This document shows, piece by piece, positions 28,701-35,667 of a stretch of 38,456 nt of DNA; position 1 is the first letter of the stretch, and the number at the start of each line of letters is the position of its first letter. Both the position numbers and the translations under genes were made by a program. Below the pieces are notes generated by a model that had not been told where the DNA came from, did not search any database, and saw only the letters and a program-made list of their open reading frames with translations. Source of the DNA: Candidatus Cloacimonadota bacterium (GTDB lineage: Bacteria > Muiribacteriota > UBA6191). The stretch spans positions 240 through 38,695 of the forward strand of contig NVVD01000023.1 in NCBI GenBank assembly GCA_002402105.1, given 5' to 3'.

Positions 28701-28934
28701 GATTGCAATAACTAAAGGATCCTTTAAACCAAATATATCCTTCACTTTTTCTCTATAAATTAAAGCTGGATTATCAAAGGCAATAAATGCATCCGCTGAT
28801 GTATCTTTTGTTAATTTCAACAATTGACTCATTGCTAATAGTATAAAGCATGAGCTTATCAAAATTATGACTTTTGGATATTTTGTTACCATTTCAAAAA
28901 ATGTATTTGTTTTTGATTTTTGTTGTTTCATCAT
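25779..28934 (-). CDS. RND (MMPL-type) transporter fused to LolA-like periplasmic domain
   Basis: Protein of 1051 aa. Residues 1-780 are an RND/MMPL-type exporter: membrane segment at about 17-38, periplasmic loop, five segments (about 225-375, with VADSIHIFHQYYEE), then the same pattern repeated (about 410-430 and 615-765, with VDFAIHTIDQI). Residues 783-1051 resemble the outer-membrane lipoprotein-sorting (LolA-like) protein often encoded beside such pumps (TITFRKYFKESKKTLIFYTSP, YLPAMRKVRRISASDRGDYF, LGTDFSYEEI). The join carries a complete signal-peptide-like stretch (MKSLVTIMLFFCMSSNSNA) whose ATG at 26588 has AAGG five nt upstream, so a separate LolA-like product could also be made. Substrate unknown; lipid or lipoprotein traffic is likely. 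AAAGGA supports the 28934 start. Confidence 0.85.
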   Translation of the reverse strand: MMKQQKSKTNTFFEMVTKYPKVIILISSCFILLAMSQLLKLTKDTSADAFIAFDNPALIYREKVKDIFGLKDPLVIAIINEKGIYNQKTMALINSLSIEISSLENVDPDRLKSLATEKSIRGTSDGMEVKLFFKNLPKTNEELKNIKSLIDDFPLYQGSLVSKSAKGTLIVVEMIDDLKAEKTYQLLMEITKKYSDNDHKIYVAGEGAISGYLGSYIDSDAKKLNPLAGLIITLILFLAYRTIRSAFLPNIVILATVGSSLGLMAYFGVPFFVVTNAMPVILIGIAVADSIHIFHQYYEEQKKYPSLDARAITVLTMNEMFRPITLTTFTTVAGFMGLSLSSLMPPFQFLGLYSAFGVFVAWLYSITILPAFLSLLPLDLKKAKNLEKSDDWFSELMEVVGKKVVKYPKIVIASFLVIVLVSAKLSLFLAVNEDRVETFDHSEPIYKADKVINKYFDGTNNLDIMIEAKNIEDLYKPEYLLKIEKFQNFIEGLDTVGGSTSLVDIIKQMNKSLNKNEQSYYRVPKSSDLVAQLFLIYSVSNNPTDFEDKVDFNYQKANIRVQLKNGLYTSNKKLIIIIQDYIDSHFNNKDIKAYISGRVNLNYHWIKDLGVSHFKSVLISFLLVGLMASFVFSSFVAGLFSLIPVLISVLIVYAVMGYFNIYLGIGTSMFASIAIGLGVDFAIHTIDQIIHLFSTHENDDFDEIILKFFPNTGRALFFNFLAISMGFGVLSISKVVPLFRFGVIVALSVSVSFIVSLVLLPALIKVIRPKFITSYKKNFKVSMKSLVTIMLFFCMSSNSNAIVQGKVISGLELVQRVNNIKEGQWVSRKLKMVMTDRGGRERIRKTITFRKYFKESKKTLIFYTSPSNIKKTSFLTFDYKDSAKEDDQWLYLPAMRKVRRISASDRGDYFLGTDFSYEEIKKEGKVEVNDFTFKNLGIVTLDGKKVYKIESFPKTKKLAKNLGHGKQISYMDPKINTFVKVETWDINGNELKIFEAKDIRYVDGILTRHILEIFNKKTKHKTTFIFSEVDYKKEVDDSVFTKSTLRRGVKQ

Positions 28935-28947
28935 TTCCTTTTTTTAG

Positions 28948-28959
28948 GTGTATATACAC
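28948..28959. promoter_or_regulatory. Probable MarR operator before the RND-LolA gene
   Basis: Perfect 12-bp palindrome GTGTATATACAC, 14 nt upstream of the RND start and next to its ribosome site. Near-identical to the copy before marR (29459-29470), and both are preceded by TTTAG on the plus strand. Confidence 0.65.
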
Positions 28960-29004
28960 TCATTTGGTTTTTTAAAAATTTTTTTATTACTATAATTATA
29001 TTTT

Positions 29005-29445
29005 TTAAAGTTTTAAGTCTTCTTTTGAAATTTCTAATAACTTGTCTGATACACTTTTTAAAATATTTATATCCATTCCTATTTTTTCACTAATTAAATC
29101 TTGAGTAGATTTCCATAGGGGATATGCTTTCTCTATTATTTTAAATCCTTTTTCACTTAGTTCTACAAACCTTTCTCTTTCATCATCACCATAATAAGAT
29201 TTTATAAAACCATCTCTTTCTAATATTTTTAGATTTCTTGTTAAAGTTGTCCTCTCTGTACCAATTAATTTTGAAAACTTTACAATCGTAACTGAGTCCA
29301 CATTAGATAAGCATGCTAAAATACTAAATTGTGTGGCTTTTATCCCAAGTACTGAAAAAGCATGATCATATATTTGTGATAGATGACGGCTCATCCGCCT
29401 TATTTTAAAACAATTACAAGCAGCAAATTCTTTATATTTTTCCAT
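29005..29445 (-). CDS. MarR-family regulator
   Basis: Winged-helix repressor of 146 aa, probably a dimer. ILACLSNVDSVTIVKFSKLI is followed by GTERTTLTRNLKILERDGF (recognition helix), and YYGDDERERFVELSEKGFKII is the wing. The N-terminus AACNCFKIRRMSRHLSQIYD, with two close Cys residues, is typical of one MarR subgroup and could sense oxidants, but that is inference. AGGGA precedes the ATG. A palindrome sits between its candidate -10 and its ribosome site, and a second copy precedes the RND gene 70 nt downstream, so it most likely represses itself and the pump. Confidence 0.88.
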   Translation of the reverse strand: MEKYKEFAACNCFKIRRMSRHLSQIYDHAFSVLGIKATQFSILACLSNVDSVTIVKFSKLIGTERTTLTRNLKILERDGFIKSYYGDDERERFVELSEKGFKIIEKAYPLWKSTQDLISEKIGMDINILKSVSDKLLEISKEDLKL

Positions 29446-29458
29446 AGTCCCTATTTAG

Positions 29459-29470
29459 GTGCATATACAC
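29459..29470. promoter_or_regulatory. Probable MarR operator before marR
   Basis: GTGCATATACAC, one base from a perfect palindrome and from the second copy. It abuts the candidate -10 on its downstream side, in the start-site region, 14 nt before the marR ATG. Confidence 0.65.
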
Positions 29471-29497
29471 ATTATAACGTTTTCTCTCATTTGTAAA
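29471..29497 (-). promoter_or_regulatory. Candidate marR promoter
   Basis: On the minus strand: TTTACA (29497-29492), a 15-nt spacer and TATAAT (29476-29471), immediately followed by the operator. The spacer is short, but the -10 is perfect. Confidence 0.45.
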
Positions 29498-29506
29498 GTA
29501 TGATAA

Positions 29507-29677
29507 TCAAAGAACCCTAGATTTAATAAATTCACTTTTCTTTTGCTTGATTACTTTTATTATTAAAGCTAACAAAATTTTTCTTTCGCAGTGATAAGAA
29601 AAATGATCTGGACTTTCTAAAAGAGATTCTAGCTCTTCGATACTCAACTTATTTAACTCTTCAAATAATTCACTCAT
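29507..29677 (-). CDS. 56-aa small protein coupled to the triple radical-SAM gene
   Basis: Short gene starting 7 nt after the radical-SAM stop, with a strong ribosome site (TAGGAGA) overlapping that stop. The product begins MSELFEELNKLSIEELESLL (acidic, amphipathic helix), continues with PDHFSYHCERK, holding one Cys and two His, and ends in a basic helical half (ILLALIIKVIKQKK). The spacing and ribosome site make translation likely. I do not recognise a family. It could be a small partner of the radical-SAM enzyme, or a substrate peptide with an acidic leader, though peptide substrates are more often encoded before the enzyme. Confidence 0.65.
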   Translation of the reverse strand: MSELFEELNKLSIEELESLLESPDHFSYHCERKILLALIIKVIKQKKSEFIKSRVL

Positions 29678-29684
29678 ATTTCTC

Positions 29685-32600
29685 CTATGGATGAATTAAT
29701 TTTGCTTCTTCTTCAAGCCACTTTTTTTCTCGTAGTTTTAAAGCTTTTAAACGACGATATATGTTCATGTTATGACCAACATTATCACAAGCTTTATAAC
29801 ACCCTATTTCATCAAAGTAACTATCTGATTTATTAAAGTTTTTACCCTTAAAACGAAACTCTTGCATTGGATAATCATTCCAGATATACAAAAAGTTATT
29901 TTCATATAAATTGCCTAAAACTTTATTATAACCCTTACAACAACCAATTACATCACCATCAGTAGTAATGCGTGAATATGTCCACCCAATAGTACAGGGA
30001 ATAGAATCAACCATTGGAGTTTTTGGTAATAAGTCTAAAGTTCTAGCTTCTTTTTTAATGATTATCTCATTTAGAGCTTCTTCTTGTTTATAAATAACTT
30101 CTTTTTTAGACTCTCTTTCCATAGCAGAAAGCTTTGCCCGTCTAATAAAAGAACCATATCCAAGTACAGAGAAAAACCTAGTTTTAATACTAAAAGTCTT
30201 TGGGTCAATTTCACATTCTGATTGAAGTTTACAAGAGATACAAGCAGATTTTGGAAAGTAAAAAATATTAGAGCAAATCTCTTGAGGGTCATGTACCATA
30301 GTCTCGTTAGCAATACCAGCTTTACAAGTCATCACTTTATTAGCTTCTTCGTATTCAAAGCCTTTATAGTCTCCCATATCTGTAAAAAACTTGGCATGAA
30401 TTTCGTAATGCTCTTCTCTTTGCTCTTTTGTTAAATCTTTTAAATGTTTCCAACCTGGAGGGTCTGGATAAGTTGCTCGTTCTGATACTTTTTTAAATTG
30501 TTCTTCGATAGCTTCTACATCTTCTACACTTAAAGCTAAAAAGTCTGTTTTACCCTCAACTGTATCAACAGCTGTAAATTCCATTGTATCTGCTCTAACT
30601 TCTAAACCAAAGTTAACCATATTTTCAATATCATTACAGTTCCATTTATTGATAACATTATAAATTTTAATACGAGGATAATGATTATACTTTTTATGAT
30701 TACCAATAAAAGTCATTACTTCTTTAATTTTTAAGAAAACAGATTTTTTAGTATCTGGATGGGTTTTTTCAAAAACATCTTCACTACCAGCCCAAATAGA
30801 TGCAGTTATTTGATCTACTTTTAAATCCATTAGCTCTTGAGCTACTTCAAAAGTAATATATGAAAAGTTTGTAATAATATGAAGCTCTAAACCATTACCT
30901 TTAATATAGCGAATAATGTCCATTATATCTGGATGTGTAAATGGCTCACCTGGACCTGCCAGTTGAATAATTTTTGTACCAGACTCGGCTAAGTCTTTAA
31001 TTAAAAGCTGTAAAGTATCCAATGGTAATCTTTTTTTACGAAGTTGAGCGGGAGTTTTTAATTCTTTTAGATGATCACAGTGACACCAACAACCAACACA
31101 CTTAAAATTACAATTATTCGATAAATCAATTTCTACGATTTCAGGAGTTGTTAAAGATTTCTTACCATGAAAAACACCAATTAAATCTCTATTTTTTTGA
31201 AGAAATTCACCTCTAACATCAACACTTTGTACCCATTCCTCCTGAGCATTCATACGATAGTCAATCAAAGTATTAATATCTCTAACTAAAAGGTCTACTC
31301 TCTCGTCCATTGGAATATAAGTATCTTTATAATCTTTTAATAATTCAAATTGACGGCCTTCGAGTAAGTTTGTTTCAATACAAGCTAAACCTTTTACTTT
31401 TATCAGCTCTAGTAGTCTTTTTGTTCTGTCTTGTCTTATTTCATGAGTATTACCTGGCATACTCCAAAGATAATGATAGTTTTCATCTGGTAAAGTTAAA
31501 CCAAACTCTTTGGCTTTATGATGAACAGGGGTATCTGTAATAATATGTAAACCATTTACTGATTTCACCATATCTAAATACTCTGAGTTTCTATCAATAA
31601 AGTCATAGGTCATTTGAAAGTCTTCTTCTTCTTCTGTTGGAAAGCCTACAATACAAAACATATAAGTACGTATCTCAGCTAAATGACAATTTCTTACCAC
31701 TTCTTGAGCTTCTTCTATAGTAAACATCCAGCTTTTATCCATAGCTTTTAGAACTTTGTCAGAGCCTGACTCAATTCCCCATTGAATTTCAACAAAACCA
31801 GCTTTTTTAAACTTTTGTAATAAAGGTAGCTTCATTTGTCTTCTTGGAATACCCTGAGCTTTTAATCTAATATTTAAGTTAGCTTCAATTAAAAGATCAG
31901 CTACCTTTTCAAGCATTTTCCAGTTGCCATTAAATGCTAAATCACAAATGGTAAAATCTTCTATTTTTAAAACTTCTGAATAATATCTCAATGATTCAAC
32001 AATATGATCTGCACTATAGTTTCTAAACATTCCGTCAAGTACTTTTGCCTTACAAAATGAACAGGTACCAATACAACCTCGTGACCACTCAATAATTAGC
32101 TCTTCACAATTATAGTCTTTTAAATCAAACTCCTCAAAAGTAGTAATAGGCATATTTAATAAATCAATAAATTTTCGTTTTTCTGCAAAAACCCACTTTA
32201 CGTCTTTATCTAAATAACAGGTTCCTAAAATACCCTCTAATGATTTACCATCTTCAATGTTATGAAGGATATTCATTAGGGTTTCTTCGCCCTCACCAAT
32301 AGCATAAAGATTAATACCATCTCGTCCTAGTTTATCTCTAAAAACATTTCGATACTCTGTAGTACCACAAACTGGCCCACCTAAAATGATAATAAGCTCG
32401 CTATCTCTTTCTCTTAACCGTCTAATAAACTCTATTGTCATTCGCTCTTTTGGATCAACTGCTGAAAAACCAATTACTTTTGTATTTGCTTTTAAAATAG
32501 ACTCAACAGCAGCTTCAATATCATCTTCATATAGATGTAGAATTACATCAAAAGTAATATCATTTGACCAATAAGATTTATTTTCAACGTGCCAAAGCCT

Positions 32601-34037
32601 TTGTAACTCCTCGTAAACCGAATAAAACTTAACATTAAAGTCAAAAACTTGGGCTATTTTACCTTTGCTCCTTAAATAGGAAGATAGTTTTGCTATACCA
32701 GCTGGTGGATTTAAATATCCCCAAGGTGGACAAGTAACAAGTGCTATATCAACTTTTCTATCTTTATACTCTTGATATTTTTTATTAATCTCATCATGAC
32801 TATAGTTTTCTTTAATTTTTTGTTGATACAAATGTAAATAACTCATTTTTGTTTGTAAAAAATGAACCTTTTCAAGTCGTGAACCATAATCATTTAAATG
32901 GTCTGACTCTTCTTTTACAAATAGATTGTAAGACCCAGGAGAAATTGTAATTTGATTTTCTGATTGTCTTCTATAGAAAAAACTGTTTGGCTCTAAAATA
33001 GCTGGCTGAATTTTTACAACTTTGTTTATATACCTTTGATGAGATTCTAAAAAAAGTAGAGTTTCAAAAAAGTCTCCGTACTCTTCATGGGGTAGACCAA
33101 CATAGACTTTTAAGTTTACTAATATACCAACCTGATGAAACTGCTTTAGATTTTTTTTAATTAAGAGCATTCTATCACTAATATTATTATGATAATTAAC
33201 TCTATCAGAAGCAGAAAATAAAGGTAAAGTAACTACTTTTACTCCAGCTTCTACCATCAAATTAAATAAATTTTCGCTCATATCTTCAAAAGTCATTGAT
33301 AGTTTAAAACTAAAATCAAGCTTTAAATCAATTATTTTCTCTAAAAACTTCTGAAAAAAAAGCTTTGAATCGTTAATAGTATGATCAATTAGTTGAAACT
33401 TTTTATAACCCTTTTCTTTATTTAATTTTTGTAAATAAGCTACTAAATCTTCAACTTTTGGACGCTTACGAAATCCTTCTTTGGACAAAATTGAACAATG
33501 ATGACATCGACGACTACAACCTTGCGCTGATACAAAAGAAAAGTATCCTTCGTGATCTAAATTAACCTCTCTAGAGATAGTAAAAACCTCAGTTGAGAAC
33601 TCTCTTCTTTTTGGCTTTTTTGGAGAATAATTTAAACGCTCTTTTTGATTAATGATTAAACCTTGAACTTGTGTTAAATCAAGTAAGTTTTTTAAGCGGC
33701 TCATGGATTGTAAAGTTTCAAACATATCATAAGAAACTACAAACCCATCTGTATATAATAAACTTGTTTGCTCTCTTACTTCTTCATCCAAACTAAACTC
33801 ATTCAACCAGAAAAGTGGGGCCTCATTTAACAAGGGTTTAATATTTTGAGCAATATCATGAAGTTTTTCAATTGTAATCCCAAAAGAAGCTAAAATATAA
33901 ATATCTTTTTCTAAAGGAATATTACCAGCACCCTCCTTTAATTTACATATTTCTATATCTAAACTTCTAGCAATTTGCTGATAGTAAACTTTTTGCTCAA
34001 AACTTGATTCTTCTAATATTAATAAAACAATATTCAT
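29685..34037 (-). CDS. Triple radical-SAM protein with cobalamin-binding-like and SPASM-like domains
   Basis: Giant 1450-aa cytoplasmic protein. Order: degenerate cobalamin-like N-terminal domain (about 1-130); radical-SAM domain 1 with Cys174, Cys178, Cys181 (GCSRRCHHC); B12-binding-like Rossmann domain (about 429-580, from ALVTCPPWGYLNPP; no DxHxxG motif); radical-SAM domain 2 with Cys655, Cys659, Cys662 (GCIGTCSFC); radical-SAM domain 3 with Cys976, Cys980, Cys983 (NCNFKCVGC, then Trp and two more Cys). Two Cys clusters follow that look like SPASM/auxiliary FeS sites: Cys1238, 1255, 1266, 1269, 1275; and Cys1348, 1366, 1367, 1413, 1417. GIESGSDKVLKAMDKS in domain 2 is a normal SAM-site strand. 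Substrate unknown. AAGG precedes the ATG. It lies between an M42 peptidase gene and a 56-aa gene on the same strand. Confidence 0.85.
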   Translation of the reverse strand: MNIVLLILEESSFEQKVYYQQIARSLDIEICKLKEGAGNIPLEKDIYILASFGITIEKLHDIAQNIKPLLNEAPLFWLNEFSLDEEVREQTSLLYTDGFVVSYDMFETLQSMSRLKNLLDLTQVQGLIINQKERLNYSPKKPKRREFSTEVFTISREVNLDHEGYFSFVSAQGCSRRCHHCSILSKEGFRKRPKVEDLVAYLQKLNKEKGYKKFQLIDHTINDSKLFFQKFLEKIIDLKLDFSFKLSMTFEDMSENLFNLMVEAGVKVVTLPLFSASDRVNYHNNISDRMLLIKKNLKQFHQVGILVNLKVYVGLPHEEYGDFFETLLFLESHQRYINKVVKIQPAILEPNSFFYRRQSENQITISPGSYNLFVKEESDHLNDYGSRLEKVHFLQTKMSYLHLYQQKIKENYSHDEINKKYQEYKDRKVDIALVTCPPWGYLNPPAGIAKLSSYLRSKGKIAQVFDFNVKFYSVYEELQRLWHVENKSYWSNDITFDVILHLYEDDIEAAVESILKANTKVIGFSAVDPKERMTIEFIRRLRERDSELIIILGGPVCGTTEYRNVFRDKLGRDGINLYAIGEGEETLMNILHNIEDGKSLEGILGTCYLDKDVKWVFAEKRKFIDLLNMPITTFEEFDLKDYNCEELIIEWSRGCIGTCSFCKAKVLDGMFRNYSADHIVESLRYYSEVLKIEDFTICDLAFNGNWKMLEKVADLLIEANLNIRLKAQGIPRRQMKLPLLQKFKKAGFVEIQWGIESGSDKVLKAMDKSWMFTIEEAQEVVRNCHLAEIRTYMFCIVGFPTEEEEDFQMTYDFIDRNSEYLDMVKSVNGLHIITDTPVHHKAKEFGLTLPDENYHYLWSMPGNTHEIRQDRTKRLLELIKVKGLACIETNLLEGRQFELLKDYKDTYIPMDERVDLLVRDINTLIDYRMNAQEEWVQSVDVRGEFLQKNRDLIGVFHGKKSLTTPEIVEIDLSNNCNFKCVGCWCHCDHLKELKTPAQLRKKRLPLDTLQLLIKDLAESGTKIIQLAGPGEPFTHPDIMDIIRYIKGNGLELHIITNFSYITFEVAQELMDLKVDQITASIWAGSEDVFEKTHPDTKKSVFLKIKEVMTFIGNHKKYNHYPRIKIYNVINKWNCNDIENMVNFGLEVRADTMEFTAVDTVEGKTDFLALSVEDVEAIEEQFKKVSERATYPDPPGWKHLKDLTKEQREEHYEIHAKFFTDMGDYKGFEYEEANKVMTCKAGIANETMVHDPQEICSNIFYFPKSACISCKLQSECEIDPKTFSIKTRFFSVLGYGSFIRRAKLSAMERESKKEVIYKQEEALNEIIIKKEARTLDLLPKTPMVDSIPCTIGWTYSRITTDGDVIGCCKGYNKVLGNLYENNFLYIWNDYPMQEFRFKGKNFNKSDSYFDEIGCYKACDNVGHNMNIYRRLKALKLREKKWLEEEAKLIHP

Positions 34038-34102
34038 AACGATACCTTAATAATTACACCTAAAATATTTGGATATAAAACTTAAACCTTGTTTACAGTT
34101 TT

Positions 34103-35173
34103 TTATTCTACACAATGCTCTTTTACAGCATCTCCTAGTGTGTAATTAATCATCAATAAAAAAGTATGGGTTAAAGCATCTATATGAGTACGCTCATAAG
34201 AGTGTGATGCATCAATACCAGGACCAATTAAAGCTGTACGAACATCCACTCCAAGCTTTAAAACCGTCTCTGAATCACAACCATACCTTTTATATACATC
34301 TAAAACATAGTCAATTTGATTTGATTTGCTCATATTTATTAAATGTTTTTTAAACGAATAATCAAAAGGACCTGTTGAATCTTTCACACAGATTGTTACT
34401 TTATCTTCAAGTGAGTTTTGAGTTTTACCAACAACTGCATTATCTACAATTAATAGCTCATCTAAATCTTTAACAAAGTTTGCACCTTTTCCAATTTCTT
34501 CGCCAGATGTAAAAATACATCTAAAATGTCCAATTTTATTTTGTAAGTTTTGCTCTTTGATCTGTTTCATCATTGTTAATATTAAAGCAATACCTGTTTT
34601 ATTATCTAAATGCCTAGACTTTAGAAAGCCACTATTTGTATATACAAATCGAGGATCTAATGAAACAAAGTCTCCTAAAAATATACCCAAGTTATTAACA
34701 TCTTCAATAGAAGAAACCTTTTCATCTAGTCTTAAATACATTAAGTCTTGTTTTCTTGGCTCTTGATCGTATGATGAACCATATATATGAGTCGAAGCTT
34801 TATGAAACAATATTGTACCTGTATAAGTTTTATTATCCATCGTATGAATTTTTACATATTCACCTTCAACGGCTGTCCAAGGATAACCACCAATCATATC
34901 AAGTCTTATCATTCCGTCTGTTTCGATATGAGATAAAAAAAGACCTAAAGTATCAAAATGTGAGCATATTGCTCTTCTATTTTCTGTTTTAGATGAGTTA
35001 AATATAAATTCAATTCCATTATTTTTATAGACTTTAACTTCACCTAATGATTTATACTCTTCTAACTCTTTTAAAATTAAGTTTCTTACATGAAAAGTGT
35101 AACCAGATGGGCTTGGAGTTTCTATTAAACTTTTAAGTATATCTAAAAAATATTTTTGATATTGTTCTTTCAT
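34103..35173 (-). CDS. M42-family peptidase, NAGGN-system type
   Basis: Dinuclear-metal aminopeptidase-like protein of 356 aa. Metal and active-site segments: SHFDTLGLFLSH, KSRHLDNKTGIALIL, TSGEEIGKGANF, LLIVDNAVVG and a closing DASHSYERTHIDAL. The wording HFDTLGLF, SHIETDGMIRLDMIGGYPW, DSTGPFDYSF and ALIGPGIDASHSYERTH is, from memory, closer to the M42 peptidase of N-acetylglutaminylglutamine amide (NAGGN) osmoprotectant clusters than to glucanase/DeblM-type M42 enzymes. The other NAGGN genes (asparagine-synthase-like and acetyltransferase) are not in the window. It lies 66 nt before the triple radical-SAM gene on the same strand. AAGGAAAC precedes the ATG. Confidence 0.8.
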   Translation of the reverse strand: MKEQYQKYFLDILKSLIETPSPSGYTFHVRNLILKELEEYKSLGEVKVYKNNGIEFIFNSSKTENRRAICSHFDTLGLFLSHIETDGMIRLDMIGGYPWTAVEGEYVKIHTMDNKTYTGTILFHKASTHIYGSSYDQEPRKQDLMYLRLDEKVSSIEDVNNLGIFLGDFVSLDPRFVYTNSGFLKSRHLDNKTGIALILTMMKQIKEQNLQNKIGHFRCIFTSGEEIGKGANFVKDLDELLIVDNAVVGKTQNSLEDKVTICVKDSTGPFDYSFKKHLINMSKSNQIDYVLDVYKRYGCDSETVLKLGVDVRTALIGPGIDASHSYERTHIDALTHTFLLMINYTLGDAVKEHCVE

Positions 35174-35473
35174 TATAGTTTCCTTGAATCAATTGTATTT
35201 TGCTGAATTTAGAATGAGTCTAAACAAGTTTCAGTATATACTTTATATATCAATTATCATAATAATTATCACCTATTCTTTAAATAAGTTTTTTCTTGAT
35301 TATATTGGATAATTGTCTACCAGTGTCTACTTATATCACTTAGTTAAACTTCTACTAAAAAAAAGATAAAAAATTTAATTAAAGCCCCTTGTCAAACTTG
35401 TCATTTTAGTTACAATTTGGTCTGACTTTGTTTGTTTTTACTTGTATATAATTTTGAAAGAAAGTAGGCACCT
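35174..35473. other. Divergent intergenic region (300 bp)
   Basis: Very AT-rich gap between the M42 gene (minus) and a small plus-strand unit. It holds an AT-rich near-palindrome ATTATCATAATAATTATC (35253-35270), with weak likeness to a Fur-type box, and the promoter at 35389-35416. No further gene seen. Confidence 0.5.
35389..35416 (+). promoter_or_regulatory. Candidate promoter of a small transcription unit
   Basis: TTGTCA (35389-35394), a 16-nt spacer and TACAAT (35411-35416), close to the sigma-70 consensus. A second TATAAT lies at 35447-35452. Confidence 0.5.
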
Positions 35474-35620
35474 GTGGGAAAACTAAGAGAACAACTCAAC
35501 GAAGAGACAATGAAACTAGAAATGGCTAATTGGATCAAAGAAAGAAACCTGAGACCAAGTATACCAAAGAACGAACAAGATAGGGTTGAAAAGGTTCAAA
35601 CAGACCGATACCCGTTTTAA
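35474..35620 (+). CDS. Possible 48-aa small protein
   Basis: GTG-started frame with GTAGG just upstream. The product is hydrophilic and helical, with KLREQLNEETMKLEMANWIK in the middle and DRVEKVQTDRYPF at the end. It sits between a good promoter and a strong terminator, so the whole unit is about 200-240 nt. An internal ATG at 35510 is the alternative start. Codon choice looks like the neighbouring genes, but a small regulatory RNA with a chance frame is not excluded. No family recognised. Confidence 0.45.
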   Translation: MGKLREQLNEETMKLEMANWIKERNLRPSIPKNEQDRVEKVQTDRYPF

Positions 35621-35634
35621 AATATTATTTAATT

Positions 35635-35661
35635 TACCCAGCTAAGCTGGGTATTTTTTTT
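35635..35661 (+). terminator. Intrinsic terminator of the small unit
   Basis: TACCCAGC-TAA-GCTGGGTA, eight perfect pairs, followed by eight Ts. It also lies just past the stop of the convergent permuted-ACP gene. Confidence 0.9.
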
Positions 35662-35667
35662 GTCTCT

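Noticed and set aside
30071..32574. Several open frames of 60-80 codons on both strands within the triple radical-SAM gene
   Set aside because: They lie wholly inside a gene with clear motifs, and have no ribosome sites or recognisable products.
34557..34992. Two plus-strand frames inside the M42 gene
   Set aside because: Antisense shadows of a conserved gene; no ribosome sites of note.
35253..35270. ATTATCATAATAATTATC as a Fur or MntR box
   Set aside because: The whole region is AT-rich and the match is loose; not enough to claim a metal operator.
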